DNA from: Albugo candida | Taxonomy: Eukaryota > Oomycota > Peronosporomycetes > Albuginales > Albuginaceae | Direction: 5' to 3' | NCBI GenBank assembly: GCA_905220665.1 | Contig: CAJNAR010000155.1 | Span: 1 to 64,000, forward strand | Length of the DNA: 64,000 nt | In this document: positions 11,677-22,249 of the stretch, one piece after another | Layout of the letters: each line of letters begins with the position of its first letter | Numbering within the stretch: position 1 is the stretch's first letter | Program-made: the position numbers and the translations under genes | The notes under the pieces: model-generated | The model's input: only the letters and a program-made list of their open reading frames with translations | What the model was told of the DNA's origin: nothing | Database searches by the model: none

Positions 11677-12129
11677 CTAGCAGAAATACAAACTCTGCCA
11701 CGCGAAACCGAGACCACATCCGCCGCCATACAAACCGGCACCAAAAGTATTCCAGTATCCCAATGGGTACGCCCATCCTCCAAGTCCACCACATGAAAAC
11801 CCAAACCTCCAAGGACCAAACCCGCCATATCCACCGAGACCGCCGAAACCACCGAGACCACCCCAGTATTGCTCATTATTACTATCAGTGTCATTTTGTT
11901 GTTGCTCGGATGACTTGGCTACTTTCTTGACAGGCTCCACATTGCCTGTAAGTGAGACTCCAGAAGGCAGCTTTACATTCTGAATCGCTTCCAATGCTTG
12001 TTCTCGTGTTGGTAGGGACGCATGATGCTCCTGAACGCCTTCCGATGGCAAATCTAGTTTTTCGGGTATACTAGAAACCGCTGGTAAGATAAAAAGAAAC
12101 ATCTTCAACATGAATGATAGGTTCACCAT
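11677..12129 (-). CDS. Secreted Gly/aromatic-rich protein, array copy 12 (right-most)
   Basis: Intact frame with Pro40 and Asn127-Thr128. Spacers on both sides carry private changes not seen inside the array (for example gcatcaatcg near 11286 and 12301), as expected for units near an array edge that are less often homogenised. Confidence 0.78.
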   Translation of the reverse strand: MVNLSFMLKMFLFILPAVSSIPEKLDLPSEGVQEHHASLPTREQALEAIQNVKLPSGVSLTGNVEPVKKVAKSSEQQQNDTDSNNEQYWGGLGGFGGLGGYGGFGPWRFGFSCGGLGGWAYPLGYWNTFGAGLYGGGCGLGFAWQSLYFC

Positions 12130-12574
12130 AGCTTGGATCTCGTACAATACAAAGATGTTAGTCGTTTGTTTCCAATTTCGGAATGAGAAAGTATCCCGTC
12201 ATCGAGCAAACGTTTGCGATATGCGCGCGTCTGCTGAATTGATGGATCGATCGTAGGATTGGGTTCTGGAAACTGCAGTATTGCCAAACGACATCTCTTG
12301 CATCAATCGATCTCTGAAAGCGACTCAACTTGAAGATGTAGTTTAACTGTCACTACACGTTGCTGGATCATGGGACGGGACTCGAGCCCGTATCTCGAAA
12401 CACTACATAAATATAGTACAACCCTAAGAATGAATGGAAAACGTCAAGGACAACTTCAACGTGTTCACGAATGATGCGTGATGATGTAGGAACTTGTGTC
12501 TTTAGATATCATAGAAATGAAAAGTATACTTCCGGCAAACAGAAGCGTAGTTGGGTGCTCTGCAATACTGAGGA

Positions 12575-12820
12575 TAGGGTTCCGTACCCAGCTCAGTCGG
12601 TTAAGCACTTGAGCGCACGGACCCCCTGCCGGAGGTCGTTAGTTCGATTCCCGGCAGTGTGGGCAGCGGTTTGAGCACACCCAAGCAATAAGATTGGAAA
12701 ATATCTGCCTCTCTAGGTTTGAAGTCAGACTTAAGTGATATTCATACGGTTAGGGACTCATGATAGGATAAGGAAGGTAGTTAAAAAACCAGATAAACAG
12801 TGTAATGAAATCCTTGACAA
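12575..12820 (+). mobile_element. tRNA-derived SINE with 16-bp target site duplication
   Basis: The 16-bp sequence TCTGCAATACTGAGGA occurs exactly at 12559-12574 and again at 12821-12836, flanking a 246-bp insert. The insert starts with a tRNA-like head. A sequence matching the pol III A box (cagctcagtcgg, 12589-12600) is followed about 41 bases later by GTTCGATTC (12642-12650), a perfect match to the GWTCRANNC B box. SINEs of this design are known from oomycetes. A full tRNA cloverleaf does not form because the T stem does not pair, so this is not a functional tRNA gene. Confidence 0.82.
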
Positions 12821-12836
12821 TCTGCAATACTGAGGA

Positions 12837-15435
12837 AACGTATGGTCAATACACGTATAGGTGCTGTCAGACCAGGCTTAGTAAGATTTCTAAGTATTTT
12901 TAACTCGCATGTATATGTTAGATAGTCAGATTTGTATTTTTTTTAGAATGTCCTGATCTCTACACATAAGAGTTTCAATTGTCTGTCACGTAATTTCGTT
13001 TCCTTCAACTGACAAGATGGAAACCTTTTTGCGATATGCGCGTGAGATGAACTTTGATGCTAATGTCTTCGAAAAGCTCTATGTGTCTTGCATGATGTGA
13101 TAGTACCATAACCACCCGAAAAGCCTTTTCCCAAAGTCTTCCTTTGGATAAATTACTGACAAGCGCGTGAATGTTGATCTTGTCAATATCGTAAGTAAGA
13201 AATGCGACAACTTGATCGCCTGACTAAATGATTTCAACGTCAGTCGTCAGACGATTAGCTTGTTCAAGGTAGATTACACTTGAAAGAGACGAGTTGAATA
13301 GAAAATCTAAAGGAGCATATATCTCGACGCTACCCATGGACACACTGAAATGGTTTAGTCAAGCTTCTACAAGTATATATCTGGATATATCACTTAGTAT
13401 TCAATGGTCGATGTCCAATCTTTGTAGCGAGTATAACGCCTTTCTTATGCTGGTCGACTATATCTTTGAGTTTTCAGAAGGTTCATTTTTAAAATTGAAT
13501 ATAATCAATACCTCACCGAAACTAGGCGTTGAGGCACCAAATACAGGAGCTTTTGACGTCCTAAATTATCGTCTGTTCTGCAAACACAGTTAATCTTCCT
13601 GAATTGAGGTTCAAATACGCCTGGTTTCCAAATCCCAGATTTTGATTGATAATTTGCTCTATGTGGGTGTCTCACCGACGTATTTGGCACGCGGGCAATC
13701 AATACTGAACAGCTGATTCCAAATCGATATTTGAGGTGACTCACGTCCAATAAATGACTGGGAATAGAAAAAAACTACTGTAGGATGATTTTAAGAGGCT
13801 TATGAAGGAATTACACGAAAATTGTGTCGCGTTGTTGTACAGGTTTAGCTTTTTTCCATGATACTATTCAGCGATTAGTAGATGTGTTCGACGCCGCGTC
13901 TTTTCTATACTAAACATTCGTATTCTAGGGAGATGTTTACTACAGATGGCTACCTAGCGATCGAAAGACTGTACAGACACCCTTCTCCTGGCTCTGCTTG
14001 ACGCGTACTACAAAACTTTCAAGTGGCTGTGCTAGTTGAAGTTGAATATTATACTTCAGATGTAAGCCAAGCAAAATTTTCATTCCCTGTAAGTTGAAAT
14101 GTGTGGTATGCAACCTGGACCGTTTTGAAACATCAATTTCCCATCAAAGAGAACTACAAGACTTTATAGCATCCATGAGAATATACACTACTTAGATTTT
14201 TCATCGAACCATGCTGCTAGCTTGGAGTATGAAGAAGCATCAGTATTATAGTGAATCTTAGCTTGGAAACATTAGAGAAAAGCACAACGTCAAGCCTGGT
14301 ACTATCACACTTCCATATTTCTTTCTATCAGCTGGCCAGCTTTTCAATATCTCTGGTGTCGTCTTCCAGACAAAACTGCGTCATGACAGTACTACGGCAT
14401 TTGTTGCTGAGCGGAATTATTTTTCTTGGCTGTCCCTGTCAAGCTATGAAATATACACACAGTAGGAGAAGAAATCATAGCTAATTAACCGGTGATATGC
14501 CTCTGCTTGAGGTTATAAAAAAATGACATGAAATGCAGTGCTCATGCAGAAGAGTCCTGATTACTAAAACTGTTTTTTATTCATTCAATACGACACATTA
14601 TTACATCTAATTGCATTCAAGACTACTAAAAGTCTATTAGTAGTGAAGGATATAGCAACAGTTGACGGCATACTTTGTTTCGTGCCAGAGCATGCATTTT
14701 TTCTGCTGAGCATCAAACAAAGACGAAATAGTGTAAAAGAAAAACATAGGATTAAGTGAAGAGCCTTGCATCGGAATTCATGCAGTATCGTCCGAATTTC
14801 GTTGCTTACTGTTTCTTAATAAAATGCGCGGTATCGCGCATAACTCTAGGCAGGGAAGTGTATCTAGGCGTCTTACAGATAGAAGGCCGTGGTCATATTT
14901 GAATAGCGGGAATGTCCGATTGAGATCACAGTGGCACTTACTGGTAGTTGATCGAAATAAGTGTTTCGACATATTTTCTATGGTCCTAAGTATCAGCTTA
15001 TCCATGCACAATAATCTACTGGCCTTTATTCTGTATTCTTCAATTGAACCTACATACAAGATAGTTACGTGAAAATACCTGTGAGACCAGATAATATGCT
15101 TGCTTTTGACAGTCCATTATTGTGGTTGCCCTACTCTAACACAATACGAAAGTGTGTGCATCGAGTAAAAAAAAAAGCCAAAGTACCGTGTTTTCCAAAT
15201 TGGTGCTCGCCACACTAGGTGAACGTAGCCGTCCAAATAGGACTAGGATCGGAGTTGCACTTGCACTTTTACTTGCAGATGCTACCCGCAGCAATGATCG
15301 TCGATCCCTGAAGCAGCTAGCGAGTGATCCTTGCGTTATGAGCTGGTCCAGCACCGTTGCTAGCTGAATGCGTTCGTCTTGATCATAGCACTGCCGTCGA
15401 AAGTATTGAGCGTACGAAATAAACGTGCTGTAGAA
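12837..15435. other. Gene-poor stretch right of the SINE
   Basis: Only short unrelated open frames occur and none resembles a known protein. One 33-codon stretch (ATG near 14383) begins like a signal peptide and ends after a few basic residues at 14484. It may be a fragment of a secreted-protein gene, but nothing beyond that supports it. Confidence 0.4.
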
Positions 15436-15439
15436 TATC

Positions 15440-15700
15440 ATGGAGTATGAAGGAATTGTCGGGTTCTTTCATCACTGATCGAGCAAAAACAACGCTTCCG
15501 ATCGGTCCAGACAAAGTGCACGTCGCAGCCTACAATGCAAGCCTTAAACCGGATATTTTTTGCTGGAGGTCCTTCCATTCCGTATGTATCGTCGGCACAA
15601 TGGGCAGGATGAGAATAAATGAGTATGGAGTAGTTCCAGCCATAATTTTGCCGTGCAGTCGCATCGAGAAAGAGATGTCGATCTGATTCCATAGCTCCAC
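15440..15700 (-). pseudogene. Decayed Ty1/Copia integrase C-terminal fragment
   Basis: Read on the minus strand with frame changes, the stretch resembles the end of a Copia integrase. It contains a KLWLE-like helix start, then a TYGMEG segment in the place of the usual TPYE.W.G, then FKACIVGCDVHFV in the place of the L.VFGC.A.VHV motif. At least two frame changes are needed and no LTRs were seen, so it is a relic. The call rests on motif resemblance only. Confidence 0.4.
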
Positions 15701-15819
15701 ACAGAGGCTAAGCGCACAAAATATCCTTTTGATGCAGCCAGCCTCCTAAAGGCCAGACGTAACTGTAAATCTTCAAAATCATTCAGAGAGGTTTTCAAGA
15801 TGCCGTGATGCATCCATTA

Positions 15820-18800
15820 ACCTTCGAAGCCACTCTGCACTTGTTGTGTCCGGTATCTCCCTCGATGACCGATGTGTCAACATCGGATGGATGTTGCTTG
15901 ATTCGGGAGGTTTCTAGCCGATTCGTGGAAATTATGAGCGCGGAACTGAGGGGAATATGCTTCCTCTCTTTTCTTTATGCTCTTACATAAGGCTTTCTTC
16001 CACTTGTGCTGGGTTGTATTGAAGTGATAAATCAATTCTTCAGCGGTTACTGCAGTAGCTGTGTGACTTCATTATAAATTCGACTCAGCAGCTGCTCTTT
16101 ATTCCTTAAAGAATTCGTGAAAACTGTGAATCTCAAAAGCTGTCGCGAATAATGTTCGAAATGTCTGATCTGGTTCTATACCGTGAAAAAATTGGTACTA
16201 AACACTTTGTGTGCTTGGATTTACGAGTAGCAGCTTCGTGATCTAGTTGGTTTGTGGTCACAATGGAACCACGTCGGTTGTTCTACGTAGTACTGACGGC
16301 GTTGCAGAACATTCAAATAAGGATTGTAGTGCTTTAATTCATCTGATGCCACATTTAAAATTCTTGTTTTTAGCAAGAAGATGTTCTCCTCCAATGTACA
16401 TATTCCTATGTCGACGAGGGGCGATGGTAAAATTGTTTACCGGCTTTTGTGGTCCCAAGGGAGTTTGTATAATCTGTAATAACTTTGTCGAAGCAGCTCT
16501 ACAATTAGGAGGAATAAGTGATGACGCATCGAAAGCAAGCTGCTGTAGGAATTTGATGAGTTGTAGTCTTAGTCGTCCATCCGAAAAGGTAACCACCATG
16601 CTGTCAACGGGAAATAATAAGTCTTCACTGGTCAGACAAACGTGTCATCGTATCTTCTCATGGCTTATATAAATTCTTGAGGCATAAAAATAAACAAACA
16701 ATCTTTCTGAGTCCAAGTTGACTTGCAGCTCGAGATTTTGAGTATAGTCGTAACAAGTGCCTGTAGATGCAAAGTATAATAGGCAATTACAAAGGATCTG
16801 ACGTAAAATCAAGTCGTCAACTAGTCCATACTGTTGTAAACCACTTTCTCGGTTGCTACCCGACCTTTTCAAGTTCAATTATACTATCGCTATTACAGCA
16901 GGTAACACTGACACTGGGAAAAAGCTGAGTTAGTGATCTCATTGTATGTAATCATGTTGTATCACCGTAAAGTCTTGAGTCTTTATCGGCGCGGAGTCGG
17001 TCTGGATTTGATCTCATTTGATTTATTCATATCAAAATTAATCTTCTATGTATATATTGTCGCGGAGCCAACAAAATTGAGTCTATTATGCCTTCATGGT
17101 ACACTCGAACGTCACAATTCCACCTACTTTCTGAATTATTCTCCACGTATAAAAATTTGAGACCAAATTAAGCATTTCCATGCATTGGACATAGAAAGAT
17201 TCATCGATTATCATACAGCGCTATCCTTTCCTAGTTTGAATATGTATCGTATCTTTGGTAGCTAAGAAATGACTATACGTCTTGCTTTCAAGTATCAGGC
17301 ATATTGTTGTATGGTACAGGAGTAGAAATAAATCGGTACTGCAAACTTAGATTGCTTAAACTGCGAATAAATCATATTGCCTTGCCCACATAATAAAGCA
17401 TTCTTTATTTGAAAAGGTACAGCCTCTCAGCACATCATCATCGATGAAACTACTTGCAATTGAAGAAGAACGGTTTATTGCAGAAGAGAAGCCTCAAAAT
17501 TGTATATTTATCGGAAGGCGAGCATGTTTACGTACTTATCCCTATGTGATTCAGCTAATCTAATACGAGCAATCTTACGGTTTCGAATTTTGAGTATCTG
17601 CCTCATATTGCACACTCTAAGCAAAAAACGGACTACTTGTGATGTAGTCATACTCACTGCAGAAAAAGTTAGTAACTACATGTGTATTCTCTTTTGCGCC
17701 TCTTTATCATAGAGACCAGTATCCCTCCTGTATAAGCCCTGTAACTCATTACTACTAATTTGAGCCACAATCCAAGACTTTGACCGCAGTATATAACGAA
17801 TTAACCTGCCGAGGATAACACTAATTTGTAAATATCTACTGAGTCTAGAGCGAGTCGGATCACTTGGCATAACGTTTGCTTGTTCTACGTATCGGCTGGT
17901 AGATCCTTCGTATTCGAGATTATCGAGTACAGCATAGAATGGTTTCTTTTCAGTCGCGCACGATTTTTTCATATTGAATAGATGTAGTTCTCTACACACT
18001 ACGCTCACTTTGTGCTGTGCCGTACTTATGCCTTCGTGCTGTTACAGATTCTCAACGTGCTTCATGAGCCTCACAAGCTGATTTTTAATTACTGAATCAC
18101 TGGATCTTAGGCTGAGAATAATGTCCTTCTCTCTATAGATTACGCGTTTCTGGTGATTAGTTGCCAGCTATTCTTTTGAACGCGCCATCACGACTCATAA
18201 ATCATGAACCATGTATTCGGATCGCAGCTTCTAACTGAGTTTCGCTTGACAGATCCGTTCTTCCCCTTCAATCGACGGCCTATCTCATATCTTTAAGTGT
18301 TCTTATTGTTCTCACTTCTAATGCGCATGCATGCATATCGATGTGTCTTACGTTGTCAATCTTGCCATCGTTCGTCATTACAGTATCTATCTGATCTTTA
18401 TAAAAAACCGGATGTGCGGGCTTATTGCGTTTTTTCGTCGTTAAATGTGGTGAGTCTGGTGTGTACATGTTCTCCTTGTAATTTCTCTGGTATGGGAATC
18501 CTTTTTGTAGTATCGGGGAGAAAGGATTTGTGAGTGCATCCATTCTGTTCGAAGAGTCTGATATCTTTGACCAGGCCTATCATAAATCTAGTGGGGATAT
18601 CCGCTCACGACATGCGTCATAAAACGTCGAGTGCTGCTGCAAAAATCGAAGAGGCTCTGAGAGATCAATCATAAACATTACAAGCTTTAAAACCATTTTG
18701 GTCAGTAGCATAAAGCGACGGAATATATGTATCGTCTCGCGCATCAAGCTTTTGGTCTTTGTTTGCGCTGCGCGATCAGGGTCCAAATCGAATGAGACTC

Positions 18801-19100
18801 CACCATGATTCGAACTTGTAGATATTCTCTTATTTCGGCCCACCCGAACTTGAAATACCGTCAGTATCAAACAAACACCATCAAGAACGAATTTTTGATT
18901 GAATTTGTGACCATTCGGATGAGTCACTTTTGTCGATTGTTTGTTGAGGATCATCCGTGAAGTCTTATTGTAGAACACGACTTCTCATCATTTACAAAGA
19001 TTTATAAATATTTGCATAAAAAACTAAATCCTCTCATCTCTGCTCGCCGATCTCGATTCGTCACTTTTGAGCGAGCAAAAATCGACATCACCGTTTAAAC
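15820..19100. other. Gene-poor stretch
   Basis: Many stops in all frames. The longer open frames (for example 132 codons at 18580-18978, minus strand, non-ATG start) show no recognisable domain. No RNA gene was seen. Confidence 0.4.
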
Positions 19101-19208
19101 CATAAGGTCGTCATCACTGTAGTTGTCTGACACAATTTATTCTTGTGATATATGCGTCATCACTGTACTCTTCTATTGTGTTCGTCATCACTGTAAATAG
19201 TAATAGGG

Positions 19209-19390
19209 TTGCCATCTCTGTACTTTAAGAATGTTGTCGTCATTGAAGTAAGAATCTGCGCAGCGGTCGTCATCTCTGTACTTTAAGAATGTTGTCGTCC
19301 TTGAAGTAAGAATCTGCGCAGGGGTCGTCATCTCTGTACTTGAACAATGTTGTCGTCATTGAAGTAAGAATCTGCGCAGCGGTCGCCATC
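19209..19390. repeat. 58-bp minisatellite (3+ units)
   Basis: A 58-bp unit starting catctctgtactt recurs at 19213, 19271 and 19329, and a degraded start (catccttcgc) follows at 19387, exactly 58 bp on. Immediately to the left the shorter motif cgtcatcactgta recurs with irregular spacing (about 19109, 19148, 19183), and a variant appears again near 21126, suggesting an older form of the same repeat. Confidence 0.85.
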
Positions 19391-21670
19391 CTTCGCATGG
19401 ACTTTTTTGTCATAAGTTCGCATTTGTTTGTAATAGCAATGGGATATAATATTCCTATCGCAAATGGTGGTTATTTTTTACATTTTTCGGCCATACCCTC
19501 GTCGCTGATACCATCATGATGTAGCCACCTAATCTTTTGTTCGTCGTCAGGATAAAGAGAAGATAGCACATAGTCTCAATACATCGTATCGAGCAGGTGG
19601 TGAAATATCGATGTCCATAATGGTGTATGAATTTGGTCGGATTTTTCCTCAAGGGCTATGATTCATTTCAAGATTTTGTATATCGGATGGTGCACCGAGT
19701 TGAGCGCATCAGATAGTAGCAGAATGATCTACCCAAATCACGCATGATTGCTCGAAGTTCTTGCGCATTCGCATAGACTATATCCAAGTGTGCTGCCGAG
19801 CTTCATCGTATCTTCTTTTCACGTATTATTGAGTAAGACCACTACAGTGATTCATCCGCTCACAACATTGTTTACCCCGTCAAGCTTCACCAACATTATC
19901 TTCCAATGCAGATCTGAATCATGTTCGAAAAAGATCAACAAATTATAACGATGCGTGTGTCTATTCTTCTATCATATTCGAACTGAATCCTGTGCACTTC
20001 TGCGCTACCAAAAGATTGTCGTGCCGGTTGTTGCAAATCTAAGAGATGATGCGGCACACCTTTCTTTGCCCTCTTCTTGAAACTGATTCAAGTCGCCACC
20101 ATATCAGTAGCTTAGATTCATAGTTCTTAAAACTATATTCGTCGTCTTCGAATTGAAGGCTTCTGTGAACATCAACCAATTCCTCAGCTGCGACACTTAT
20201 AAGATCATTTCGCGTGATTCGCTACCATTAAAAAGAGCCACTTTCAAAATGAGATGCAAATGAGCAGCTGTTACGGGTCTCATCGTCACCCTTTATATAA
20301 ATCGATACATCTTTTCAGCTTTGGATTACGAGTTCCCCCCGTCGCTCTATCGAATCTTGATCAACCAGTCACCATGAATCGTGGGATTGATATCAATCCG
20401 GCAATCCTCTTCTTCAAAATCCGCACCACGCTCAAGTTACATGTGAGACGAAACGCACTAGCCAAAGTCGTTCCAGGTTGTTGCTCGACGAGATAAGACC
20501 AAACTGTCTGTAAAATAATCTAATGTGATAAAAGGTCAAGATGCAGCGAATACATAACGGGCCGCATCGTCTTGTGCAAGCGAATACAAGGTACGTGTTT
20601 ATCTCATCCTCTTGCGTGCGTGCGTCGTCGTCTCCAAGAATACATTTATCAATGTTGTAACTTTGCTACATAGCATGCTATTTCGGTATCAAGACAAGTT
20701 TGCTTTGACCCAATACTCTGCAGCAGAAGAAAGAGTAATAGTATGATCTCGAAGAGCATGTGACAACATCAAACACATCACAGAAACAAACGTTTTGGAA
20801 ATGCGTCCCGTCTCTTATTACCGTAGCCATCTTGCTTCTTCATAATGCTCAGCAGCATATCGTTCCTCGAGACTCTATCTGAAACTGCGTCGTATATGTT
20901 CATGAAAATCGATTGCTTACAGCCATTGAAAAACGAAAACTTTGACGACACTGCGGTTTACTCAGTGGAAACTACTCATCAACATCGGCAACCACAGCAT
21001 CAAAGATCGAAAGTGAAAGACTCTAGAAAGAGAAATCTCACGAATCGAGCTCTCTTACGACACAATTACGTTTTTTCAGGAGAGGGGGAGGTGATTTGCG
21101 CCTGAGACAGTGCTTACGGTTCTGGTCGTCATCACGGTACAGTCTGGTCTCAATGCTAGATGCGAGTATCTCTCCTTATACTTGTGGTTGGATAATTTTT
21201 TCCGATTTTCACAAGTGCAATAAGCGCGACTCAAATTGATTTCTTCAGACGTGTCAACGACAACCGCGAGATTGAGATGGAAATTCTCTATTGATTCGAC
21301 GTTACGAAGAATTCACAAAGATGCATATAATGTTCATCCTGGTCTCCTCGTCCATCTTCCAGAATTCAGTCTCGTTAAGCCTGTTCGTCCCTTCGGTTAT
21401 TCGGATGCAGCGTTAAATATATAAACCGCATCAGGCCATTTAGAAGCAACATAATTCCATGGTGGTATCTCACGCAGAGTTCATCAGCAGCAGATGACGC
21501 AGAAAGGTATCGTACAAGTCGCACAGCTAAAATGATTAATCGTGGAAGCGTCAAGTCTAAAACCAGCCTGGAACGCCAATATCCACGTTGGTGTGATAGT
21601 CGATACTTTATTCTCTAGTATAAGTCTTTGTACTTATGCCAACCACATTGGTTCATCGTTACTACATGAT
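19391..21670. other. Gene-poor stretch
   Basis: No supported gene. Only short frames without domain, signal or codon-bias evidence. Confidence 0.4.
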
Positions 21671-21679
21671 TCCCTCTCA

Positions 21680-22245
21680 AATGCGTAATTGTATATGACT
21701 TGGTCTAGCGCATACTTGATTACCTCATAACTGTGCCTGGTATGTGATTTGGTCGAGTGCAACCGCACGTCTACATACATACTTGAATACCACAGAACTG
21801 GGTCATAGCACGTGACTTATTGAGCGCAACCCGCACATCTACATTCATACTTGATCACCTCATAACTGTGCCTAGTATTTGTGACTTGGAAAGCACAACC
21901 AGACAGTTACTTACATACTTGATCACCTCGTAGCTGGTTCATATCACGTGACTTGTTGTGCGCAGCCGCATATCTACATGCATACCAAATCACCTCATTA
22001 CTGTGCCTAGTATGTAACTTGACCCAGCGTAGCCGCACATCTATATTCGTGCTTTATCACCTTATAATTGCGCCATGGTATGTGACTTCACCCACCGCAG
22101 CCGTACATCTACATTCGTGCTTATTTCTCCCATAATTGTGCCATGGTGACTGACTTGGTCGAGTGCAACCGCACATCTACATTTGTGCCTAATTTCCCTA
22201 CAATTGCGTGAAGGTTAATGACTTGGTCAAGCGACTGTCGTACAT
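21680..22245. repeat. Diverged ~63-bp minisatellite (about nine units)
   Basis: A unit built of (a) a tcacctcataactgtgcc-like element, (b) tatgtgacttgg, and (c) gcaaccgcacatctacatt repeats about every 62-65 bp. The CACATCTACATT element is recognisable near 21767, 21832, 21969, 22037, 22106 and 22172. Units differ by many substitutions and small indels, so the array is old compared with the 1-kb array at the left. Confidence 0.8.
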
Positions 22246-22249
22246 TACT

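Larger units (their letters stand above)
1..12485. repeat. Tandem array of ~1015-bp units (12 complete + 1 partial)
   Basis: Units of 1014-1015 bp repeat head to tail with very high identity; equivalent points are the gene stop codons at 518, 1532, 2547, 3562, 4574, 5589, 6604, 7619, 8634, 9648, 10663 and 11677. A thirteenth partial unit runs from about 12163 and loses similarity at about 12485, within its gene-free part. The left edge of the window lies inside the array, so the true copy number is unknown. Each unit holds one minus-strand gene of 453 bp and about 560 bp of spacer. Two haplotype classes of spacer are mixed along the array, which points to unequal exchange and gene conversion. 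Confidence 0.97.

Noticed and set aside
1..12485. CRISPR-like array
   Set aside because: Units are ~1 kb, contain genes and have no unique spacers; the host is a eukaryote.
12580..12665. Functional tRNA gene
   Set aside because: A and B boxes are present but T stem and acceptor do not pair, and the unit is bounded by target duplications, so it is a SINE head.
14383..14484. Short frame starting like a signal peptide
   Set aside because: Only 33 codons, no conserved neighbour or splice continuation found.
18580..18978. 132-codon minus-strand frame as a gene
   Set aside because: Non-ATG start, no domain, surrounded by noncoding repeat DNA.
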